This document shows positions 55,206-64,000 of a stretch of 64,000 nucleotides of DNA, one piece after another. Position numbers and translations under genes: made by a program. The notes under the pieces are model-generated. The model did no database searches, was not told the origin of the DNA, and worked only from the letters and a program-made list of their open reading frames with translations. Each line of letters starts with the position of its first letter. Position 1 is the stretch's first letter. Origin of the DNA: Neovahlkampfia damariscottae (taxonomy: Eukaryota > Heterolobosea > Selenaionea > Neovahlkampfiida > Neovahlkampfiidae); NCBI GenBank assembly GCA_016618085.1, contig JABLTG010000118.1, positions 1-64,000 of the forward strand, in the 5' to 3' direction.

Positions 55206-58200
55206 TTATAAAAATTCTAATGTTCCAATCATATTTTCTGGATCGTTTGGATGCTTTTTCAACACGTGCATGATCATCGAATTCTTTGATAAATTTTTTT
55301 TTGAACAATAAAAACAAGCACAAGGACCAAATTCTTCATCTTCACAATCATGATTTTTATCCATTTCTTCTCCACAATTTTTGCAATACTCTTTTGTTTC
55401 TTTGCAACTTTTGACATGATCATGAAGTTTATATTTTTCAATTTTTTTATCACATAATTTGCATGGCACAAGTTCCTTTAGTGGACATGAATGAGTGAAA
55501 TTTGAATAATAGATTGAATTGCATGTATTGCATTTCATATGTTCATTTTCATCATGATTTTTTTGATCAATTACTTTTATTACTCCATCACAAATTTTAC
55601 AAATATAATTGTTTCTTCTACAATGAAGGGAGTGCAATGTTAATCCATTTTCTGGAATCAATTTTCTACAAAATTCACATTTGATACCATCTTCTTTTTC
55701 TTCATTCATTTTTTCAATTTTTTCTTCAATGACCACTGAGGAATCAATTTTTTTATCTGTTCTTTTAATGTTGAAAAATAATGAATCTTCTTTAATCATT
55801 TCATCTTTTTCTTTAATTTCATCATCCATATCAAAAGCAGTTTCAAAAGATATTTTTAAATCTAAATATTGATCTTGTTCTCTATAAGTATAAACAGATG
55901 AACTTGGTTCTAATTTTACAATTTCAACCATAAAATGTTGATTATCACCAACAATAGGGATTGATTGTCCTTCATTTAAAGTTGAGAATGGTGTTAAACT
56001 GTTTTCTAATGATAAAATTGGATTTTGTAATTTCCAAAAATCTTTTGAATGTGGTCTAAAAACTACATTTGAACCAGTTTCAAGAAATACTGATCTAATA
56101 TCAATCAAAGAACCTTCTTCAATCATTAAATCTTTCATTAACCAAGTTGGAAATATTGCAGTACGTTTTGGAGCATTATATTGAAATACACCACAATAAG
56201 ATGTAATTTTATCTGTTTTAATTTCAATAGTTGATATAGTTTGTTTTTTTCCAAATTTTTTTAATTTTGATTGAACATTTGAAGGTAAAACAATATTATT
56301 TCCATTCTCAATTTTATAATTATCAAAATAATTAAAAGATGTTTTTGCAAATTGAGCTGAAAATGCAAAAAATGAATCAGTAAATGAATTTTGAGTTATC
56401 ATTGGTGATTTCATTTTCTCCATTCTTTTTCTTAAATTTTTGATTGAATCATATGATTTATTATGATTTAAATCAATTCTAGCATTATTATCAATTAAAG
56501 ATTGTCTTAAATATTTTAAAATTCTACTTAAATGAAATTTATTTGACCATCCATTTAATGTTAATAATTCAGAATTAAAAAAACCTTGAATATCAATATC
56601 TCCAGTTAAATAATGAATTCTTGGTCTTAAAATTCGAATTAAAGGTGGTACATTAGGAAAGTCAACAGTAAATTTAATTTCTAAATGAATTGATTCATCA
56701 TTTGTTTTAAATTTATTTGAATGATTTTTTAAATCCTTTCCCAAACTTGAATCTAAATTCGAACCTGAATCTGAATCTAAAACTGAACCTGAATCCTTTC
56801 CCAAATTTAAATCCTTAATTATTTGATTTGAATCAAAATTTTGAAATTGAACTAACCAAATAAATGGATTTTCATCAATAGTTCTAATAATAATATCTGA
56901 ATTTGAATCAAATTTATTTGTTCTTGATAACATTTTTAATTCATTCAAATTTTGTAATTGTTTTGAAATGAATATAGATGATTTAAAACAATATTTTAAT
57001 TCATTTGAAATATCATAATCTAACCATGTCTTTTTATAAAAATTAATAATAATATTTTCTATTTTTTCATCTTTTTCAATTTCATTTTTCTTTTCACTTT
57101 TGAAATATAATTTTTCAAAACTTTCTTTTCCTTTTGATAATAAACATTGAATTGAAATATAGATATTTTTATTTAATTTTAAAAAATGATTCATTTCATT
57201 AATCCATTTCTTTATTTTATTTTCTTTTGATTCAATTGAATATTTAAAATCAACTTCACTTTTTTTTTTTTTAATTTTAATAATAAATTCAAATTTATTA
57301 TTATTAATATTTCCAATATTTAAAATTATTTGTTCATTTGTAACTTTAATTAATTCATAATTTATTTGATTGGTTGAACAAAGATAATCTTCAATAGATA
57401 TTTCATTTAAATCTTCTTTTAATCTTAAATTTAAACTTCCACTTTGAATGGTTAATTCATTAAATTCATTATTTAAATATGAATTAATTTCATTTTCAAT
57501 TTTGAATTTAATATCCAATGAAATATCATTTGGATTTTCATCTCTTAACATCAAACCTTTTATTGCAATTAACAATGCATCTTTATCATCTGATATTTTT
57601 AAAGTATAATTTATAAGATTTTCATAAATTTTTTTTCTTTTTTTTATTGGAATTGAACCAATATAATTTTGAAATTTGATTGGAATAATAATAGTTTTAC
57701 TATTTTGATTTTTTGTATTCAAATATTTTACATGTTTTGTTATCCATTCCCAAATATTTTCTTCTTTTGTTTTGTTTGGGATTGAATATTGTGGTTTAAT
57801 CATGTATGGATCAAAATAATTATCATATCTATAATCATCATCATCAAAATCATCATATTCATCAATATAATCTTTATAATTATTTTGAAATGATGAGAAA
57901 GGTATTTTTGAAGGAAATGGTATTTTTGATGTTGGATAATTACCACCTCTTGCAATTCTACGTTGATTTTTTGTTAATGTATTAGTTTGTAACATATCTG
58001 AAAAAGTAAATGTATACATCTAAAATAAATGAATTTAAATGTAAAAATGAAATAGTACTTGTCCAAATATTTGTGTTGATGTTGAACCATTTGAATCTTT
58101 TTGATAATTAGATTCTAAAATTGAAGTAACAGATGAATCAAATGATTTGAATATTCCACCATCTTGTTCCCATTCCCATAATACTTTGTTATCAAAAAGT

Positions 58201-58860
58201 ATTTCATCTTCAATTTCATCTTCAAATTCTATTTTTTTATTAAAATTATCCTTCTTTAATTTATCTTCAACATTAAATTCTTTTTCAAAAGATAATTTAT
58301 CTTCTTGTTGTTTAAATGGTGTTGGTGTACCAGTAGTATTTCTGACAATTTTTCTTTTTTTTCCAGTCTAAATCAATTTAATTTAAATTCAAGAAATACT
58401 GAAGAATTAATTTGTGACATATTTTTAAAATCAAATTTATAAGAGTTTCCATGAAGCTTTAGATTTGTTGAACCATTTGAATCTTTTTGATAAGAATTTT
58501 CTAAAGAAATAGAAGAAAATGGATCAAATTCATTACAGAAACCATAATCATCACACCATTCCCATAAAATGTTTGATTTTTTTTGAATAATTATTCTTTG
58601 TATTTGTCTTTTTGTTTTACTCTTTTTGTTTAATTTTTTGAATAATTTTTTACCATTGTACTGTTTTGAGTCATGTCAGAGAATGAAATCTTTAAATATT
58701 ATTAAATTATTTTTTTTACGACAAATTTGTTTGAATTAATGTTCAAAGGACAAGTACCTTTCTTGTTCATTTGATACTGTGTTTCTAAGTACTTTGAAGT
58801 TGTAGTATCATAGGAAATCCATTTATTGTTTGAATTCCATTGCCATTGAACGACACTCAT
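55206..58860 (-). CDS. WWE x3 - UBE2Q-like pseudo-E2 - UFD1 - TRAF-type zinc finger fusion
   Basis: Five exons, complement(55206..58019, 58059..58367, 58400..58621, 58654..58689, 58720..58860), 1173 residues, introns 30-39 bases. Three WWE domains (about 1-65, 75-145, 188-255), each W-x-W with a closing M-x-Q-x-N block; WWE binds poly/iso-ADP-ribose. An E2-fold of UBE2Q type (about 610-745) keeps E-L-L-T-x2-G-W-S but has asparagine where UBE2Q has the catalytic cysteine. UFD1 domain about 845-955 (F-Q-Y-N-A-P-K-R-T-A-I-F-P). Cysteine/histidine TRAF-type zinc fingers about 1015-1165. Plant PIF-K-like proteins join UFD1 and such fingers. A CDC48/p97-linked ubiquitin role is inferred. CCAAT at 58892-58896. 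Confidence 0.82.
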
Positions 58861-58915
58861 TTTCAGGATGTAAAAATAGATGAAAAATTATCCAATCAAA
58901 ATTTTATTCATTTTT

Positions 58916-60347
58916 TTAATTGTCCTCTAACAAATTAATTCTAATTTCATTTTCTTCATTAATTTCATCATCATTTTGTGGTGTTGGTGTTCTCATTCTT
59001 AAAAATGATGATGTTTTCTTTAATTGTGAATCAACTACACGTATTTTTTTTTGAATGTCAACATAAACATCAGTTTCATCAATAATTTCTTCTTTCAATA
59101 GTTCTTCAACAATATCTTCCAATGTTATTATTCCAATAACTTTCCCAAAATCATTCTTAATAAAAGCTAAATGATTCTTTCCCTTTATGAATCCATTAAA
59201 TACTGTCCATAATTCATCAGATGTTTGAACATAAGTTGCATCAAACATTTTCATTTGAGTAATTGGTATTTTTGCTTTTGGTGATACACCAATTAAAAAT
59301 TTAGCCAAAATGTAACCTTGAATATTCTTTTTTTCATCTTGATAAATTGGAATACGTGAATGTCCAACTTGATAATATTTAAATTTTTTGAAATTTTAAA
59401 TACCATTTTTTAATTCATCTAATAAAGTTTGATCAAATATTGATGAATTTTCAATCATATAAACTGATTCAATTGGAGTCATTACCATGGTTACTGTTTT
59501 TTCTTGTAATTCAAGTGCACCCCTAATTAAATGAAGTTCTTTTGAACTTAATGGTCCATTTTCTGGTTCAACTGAATTTTCTTTTCTTGCATGAATACTT
59601 TAAAGACTATTTAATAAATTCAATTCCAAACCTAACTAATTCTTTTAATTGACCTCTTCTATAAAATGTTTTATGATCTTTTCCAAGCATTTTATCTAAT
59701 AATATTGAGACAGGAAAGGCTATTGGAAATGAAATTATCATTAAAAATAATACAAAATAATTTAAATATGCACCAACTAAAAATAATAAGAAAATTCAAA
59801 TATTCAAAATTACTATGTAATCCATATCGAGCGCATATAGCTTGAGGTACTATCTCACCAAATAACAAAACCATAGTCACAGAAATTATGATTGCAGCCC
59901 ATTCTATAAAATTAATACAAATTGTAGTGGTATTATTACCTGGTACTATTTTATCCAAAAATAAAGGTAAAGATTCCATAGCCAGTGCGTTCATTAAAAG
60001 TAATGTAACTAATAGATAGTGATGACTAAAATTTATAAAAAAATTTCTTTTTACTTTTTTACAACAAGTTCAATTCTTTTCGCTAATTTTTTTTCATGTT
60101 CAGTTCCAGCAGTTTTAAGAACGGATAATTGCATTGGATCCAAAGATAATAAACCAAGTGTTAACCCAGACATCAGTCCAGCTGAATATAATTAATACAA
60201 CTTATTAAACAAACCAAATAAGATTAAGAAAATTGAAATGCATGCATATATTATGATTTGCCACCATGGTAGTAAAACAAATTCACTCTCAGTAGCACAG
60301 TGAGTGGCATTATGTAATATCACTTCAGCTAAACCATGAAGATTCAT
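58916..60347 (-). CDS. CNNM/MAM3-like magnesium transporter (DUF21-CBS)
   Basis: Seven exons, complement(58916..59368, 59404..59598, 59632..59777, 59814..59903, 59940..60025, 60055..60181, 60215..60347), 409 residues, introns 29-36 bases. The DUF21 membrane domain (about 25-210) has four hydrophobic segments and G-L-M-S-G-L-T-L-G-L, L-L-L-M-N-A-L-A and G-E-I-V-P-Q-A. A CBS pair (about 230-370) follows, with V-G-H-S-R-I-P-I-Y and L-E-D-I-V-E-E-L. CNNM/CorC proteins export Mg2+ and sense ATP-Mg through the CBS pair. There is no cNMP-binding domain, so it is nearer yeast MAM3 or plant forms. The start was set by CCAAT at 60366-60370. Confidence 0.92.
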
Positions 60348-60365
60348 TTGTTCAGTTTTGAATGT

Positions 60366-60470
60366 CCAATGAAAAATAAAAAAAAGGGAATGTAGTATTT
60401 TTAAAAAATTTCGATTTCTTTTCAAAAAAATTAAAGTTATTGTTCAATTATTTTTTCTTCATTTCATTGG
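60366..60470. promoter_or_regulatory. divergent promoter, CNNM / frataxin
   Basis: Two CCAAT pentamers: 60366-60370 (19 bases before the CNNM ATG) and 60466-60470 as ATTGG (12 bases before the frataxin ATG). Confidence 0.55.
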
Positions 60471-60482
60471 ATAAACCTAAAA

Positions 60483-60963
60483 ATGTTTCGTTCTCTTGTT
60501 CAACCTCTGGTTCACCAAAAGAAGAATTTTTCAACAATGCATATGTTGAGAAATACAAGTTTAGGGTTGAAGGAATATCAAAAATTAATAAATCAAACAA
60601 TTGAGTCAATATCAGACCAAGCAGAAGAAATTATAGAGGAATCAGTAAAAAAAATATAAAAATAAAATAAATAAAGAATATGGAAGACTATGATATAGTT
60701 TTATCAGAAGGTGTATTACAAATACAAATTTCAAAAGTTGGAACTTATGTTATTTCTAGACAAACACCTTCTAGAGAATTATGGCTTTCTTCACCAAGAG
60801 TAAAAGTATTTTTATTAACAATATACAGAGCGGACCATGGCATTATAAATATAATGAAAATGAATGGATTTGTACAAGAGAAGGAGAAAATAAATTTTAT
60901 GAAAGAATGAACGAAGAATTTTCAAAAATATTCAATAAAACAATCAAATTTGAACAAGTATAA
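60483..60963 (+). CDS. FXN: frataxin
   Basis: Model join(60483..60644, 60677..60799, 60829..60963), 139 residues, introns 32 and 29 bases. A basic amphipathic presequence (M-F-R-S-L-V...R-N-T-S-L) precedes the frataxin fold. The first helix carries the acidic iron-binding face (E-E-I-I-E-E-S), then come D-Y-D-I-V-L-S-E-G-V-L, T-Y-V-I-S-R-Q-T-P, L-W-L-S-S-P and S-G-P-W-H-Y. Frataxin stimulates sulfur transfer in the mitochondrial NFS1-ISCU iron-sulfur assembly complex. Slightly short but complete. Easily missed because each exon is small; the protein frame is only recovered by splicing. Confidence 0.92.
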
Positions 60964-60984
60964 TGATAAGTGAGTGAGTACAAT

Positions 60985-63900
60985 TTATTTATTTATAAAA
61001 ATTTCTTCAATTTCTTGTTCATCTTCGATTATTAGATTTTTTTTTACGACATTAACGAATTGAGGATAAATTTTTTCTTCTAATTGAAAAAGAACATCCT
61101 TTTGAATTGTTCTAAATATATTTTTGTCTGAATTCTTAATTTTTTCTTTTATATACAAAGCAACTTCCGAATCAATTTTTATAGATTGATGAGAAGATGA
61201 TCCAAAATAATTTTCATATATTTCTGTTGCTTCTCTTATCAAGTCATCTTTATCTAATTTTGAAGTTCGATATTTTTCAGAGTCAATCCAAAAATTATAA
61301 AAACCATCTGCTTTACATTTTTTACAAAATTTTTGAAATTCAACGTTCTTATTTTTCAATAAATGAATAATACTTCCAATTGAAGAATTTCCTTTAAATA
61401 ATTCTAATTCTGTTTTTAATATCTGTTCATCAATATTTTTTTGATTTAAACGATCAGTAAAATATAAAACTTGTTCTCTCATTGTTCTTTCCATTTCTTC
61501 ATATTGTCTAATTTTAAAATCTAATGATTTAAAATTTTCATTTAATTTCAAATATAAGTCTTGAAAATATTCATCTAAATCAGCTTTTGTTGAATTAAAA
61601 AGATCATTTACACCACTTTTAAAGACTCTTTTTAAAAATTCATCATTTGAATTTGTTATAATCTCTTTAAATTCAACATAAAAACAAGCATCTTTAAAAA
61701 CTAAAGGTGATAATTTATGATGTATAATCTCAATTGGTATTGGTTTATCTTCTGATGTAAATATGATAGAATATATTTTCTTTTCTAAAACATTACTCTT
61801 TTCAGTTTTATTATATGTTTTTACAAATGATTCATGTAAAAATGTGAATGGTGGATTCATTAACATTTTAATTGATTTACCAATCATTTCAATCTTTTTA
61901 ATTTGAAATAATTTTTCAGCTTTATCATTCATTTCAACAATAATACCTTGTTGATTTGATGCAACTGCTGGTTCAAATACATTAAATAATGGACTAACAT
62001 TTCTTCTTTGAATATCTTCAATAACTATTGTTAAATCATTTATCCATTTCTCAAATGCTTCTTCTGTTTTTGTATCAAATAAAAATTCAGAGTTTCCGTT
62101 TACAATTTTAAATGAAAATGGTTTTTCTTGATTTTTTAAAGAAATTACTTCAGTTTTATCTGATAAATGTATCATTTGTAATGTATTAGTTGATTGTTTA
62201 GTTTTTCTTTTCACCAATGAGTTTAATTTAATTTCAAAATAATATTTTTTCCAAACATTTTTTGTAGAATGTAAATAATAAAGATATCCTTCATTATACG
62301 TTACTTCTTCCATTGATCTCATTGATTTAGCGAATACTGGATTCTTTTTTAAATTTTTAGTTTTGGTCATTATAGAAGATGTTCTTTTATACGATATTGA
62401 TGGATCAGTTAATGAATTCTTTCTGGAATCAAGAACTGACATTTGTCTAACAATTGCATTTTGATTAAATACTCTAACTGATTTTCTTTTCATTGAAGAA
62501 TATCTTTTAGGTTTTTCTTTTGATTTTGATTCTTCGGATAATTTTTTTAATGCATTCTTTGAATAATCTTTAATTCTATTTTCACTAAAATTTGCTTCAA
62601 TCTCAAGTTGATTTAAATTTGGTAATGAGTGTCTTCTTGGTAAAATAATATAAATATCATCTAAACTTTCAAAATGATATGATCTTCTAAAGTTAATCAC
62701 ATAATCAGAATCAGTGAATGTTTCTTCAATTTCATCTTTATTATCAGTTTTTTCAGTTGGTGTATTTTCGTCTGTATTATCATCAGTTAAATCTTCATTC
62801 ATTCTATTAAATCTGAATGAATTAGTTCCATTAGATACTAATGATCGATCTGATCCTTTTTTTGGTAAAGAATAATTTTCAAGATTTGGAATAGATGGTC
62901 TACGTGAATTATTTTCAATACTTGCAGATGATGATTTTCTTCCTTCAGTTGAAATTGAAGGTCTTCTACCTCCATTCTCCATTGAATTTGTAGATGATTT
63001 TCTACCATTCGTAATATATGATCCTCTTTTTTTAACTACTGTTTGATATTTTAAATCTGTTTCAAAATGATTTTTTGTAACATCTGGTGATTTGACTGTT
63101 GGTAACACTTTTTCTGATGTTTGTTTTTCAAACATTTTTAATTTCTCTTCAACTTTAGTTGATGTTCTTGTATTTGACAATGATGAAGTATTAATTATTC
63201 TCATTGAATTTGATTTATAATAACATTCTGTTTTATATAAAAAAATTGAAATAATTTCATCCAAAGAAGCGGATAAATAATTATCAACACAACTTTCATC
63301 AAAAAATAAAACTTGATATGGTATAAACTCATCTTGAATTGACTGTTCATTTGAAAATCCTGATATTAATTTCATATGAAGATATTGATTTGCCAATCTC
63401 AAAGAGGTCTTTCGACAAATTCTGAAATTCTTTGATATCCAAGTTATAAGTTGTGATCCTATGAAAGCATCTTGATATATTTTATCTTGAAAAACTCTTT
63501 CTGTAATTTCAATTTCTTTTTGAAAATTTTCATAAAATTCTTTGATTTTTTTTTTTGAATAAGAACAATATATCGCAATTTTGCATTCATTATATCTTTC
63601 AATAATATTCTCTAATCTATTTTCTGTCACTTTTTTTGAAAATTTAAAATACAAATCCTTTTTGTCTTCAAAATTTATTTCTTTTTGTTCAATATGTTTT
63701 ATTACACCTATTTTTTTTTTGAAAATTAAATAAATTTGAAAAATAAACCTATTATTTTAAACAACTGTAGAAATGTTGAACAAGACTCACGACTTGAATT
63801 TGTACATTTCTTCAAAAAATTACTGGACTGAAAAATAAAAAATAAAAATGAAACCAAAAATACCTGTAACCAATTTATGGCATCCTGACAATTGAAGCAC

Positions 63901-63989
63901 ACATATTTTTTAAAAGCTACAAAGTTGAACTTTTTCTTTAACGGAACACCGTTGGTTTTTGAAGAAAATGATGTAATTATATTCTCCAA
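60985..63989 (-). CDS. DEP-DEP-PH-PAS-RGS signalling protein (5' partial)
   Basis: Visible exons complement(60985..63707, 63749..63827, 63864..63989), 975 residues, introns 41 and 36 bases. The 5' exon(s) lie beyond the right edge, because an acceptor TAG precedes the frame at 63990. Domain order: DEP (C-x2-D-A-I-N-W-L), second DEP (F-I-G-S-Q-L-I-T-W), serine-rich linker, PH (about 450-530), PAS (about 535-650, A-S-N-Q-Q-G-I-I-V-E-M-N), coiled coil, then RGS (about 800-930, F-W-I-D-S-E-K-Y). The RGS domain should speed GTP hydrolysis by a G-alpha subunit; the DEP and PH domains target membranes. Confidence 0.85.
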
Positions 63990-64000
63990 CTATAAAATAG

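Noticed and set aside
1-64000. Ciliate or other non-standard genetic code
   Set aside because: TAA, TGA and TAG each end recognisable proteins at the expected place, and none is needed as sense once introns are removed.
1-64000. Transposons, retroelements or virus-derived genes
   Set aside because: No reverse transcriptase, integrase, transposase, capsid or terminal repeats were recognised on either strand.

Overview
This is a gene-dense stretch of nuclear DNA from an A+T-rich single-celled eukaryote. I support 38 protein genes, one of them running off the right edge. Intergenic gaps are mostly tens of bases. Introns are tiny (27 to 42 bases) and almost all start GTAA, GTAT or GTTTG and end TAG or AAG. 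TAA, TGA and TAG all end genes, so the code is standard, which argues against ciliates with reassigned stops. Frataxin, an ACSF2-like acyl-CoA synthetase, a soluble HMG-CoA reductase and twin CX9C proteins indicate a mitochondrion. Leishmanolysin, VPS9, RGS, DEP, formin and phospholipase D genes suggest an amoeboid or flagellate protist. I could not fix the lineage from sequence alone; an excavate or heterolobosean-like amoeboflagellate is one guess.

Layout: 0-8 kb carries two small unknown genes, a condensation-fold acyltransferase, a PLP aminotransferase, a zinc-knuckle protein, an acyl-CoA synthetase, a secreted PSI-like protein and a PqqB-like metallo-hydrolase. 8-16 kb carries a membrane-anchored ankyrin-sirtuin, an actin-like protein, a double-FKBP TPR protein, a LEA_2 membrane protein and HMG-CoA reductase. 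15.7-23 kb carries a VPS9/NmrA/DEP/FAD fusion head to head with 5-oxoprolinase, then a double twin-CX9C protein. 23-32.6 kb carries an RsmE methyltransferase, an XRN exonuclease, a possible structured RNA, a 2OG oxygenase, a SPRY protein, an HAD phosphatase, a WD40 protein, a METTL6-like methyltransferase and a second LEA_2 protein. 32.8-41.5 kb carries phospholipase D, a kelch protein, an HD hydrolase and an ER DnaJ/TPR co-chaperone. 41.7-44.8 kb carries two tandem secreted six-cysteine repeat proteins, the second broken by an assembly gap. 44.9-64 kb carries a large orphan protein, a membrane leishmanolysin, a small acidic protein, a CH-formin, a WWE/E2-like/UFD1/zinc-finger fusion, a CNNM transporter, frataxin and a DEP-PH-PAS-RGS protein.

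Exon structures were rebuilt by hand from splice signals, protein-family continuity and reading phase. Every multi-exon model listed as complete sums to a multiple of three. The most general regulatory signal is a CCAAT pentamer, in either orientation, within about 60 bases of nearly every start codon and often shared by divergent genes. I used it to choose several starts. Many gene pairs are divergent (shared promoter) or convergent (nearly touching or overlapping stops). The genes are ordinary housekeeping and signalling functions, not one pathway. The most novel items are the two multidomain fusions, the six-cysteine repeat family, the proximal CCAAT rule and a 4-base microexon.
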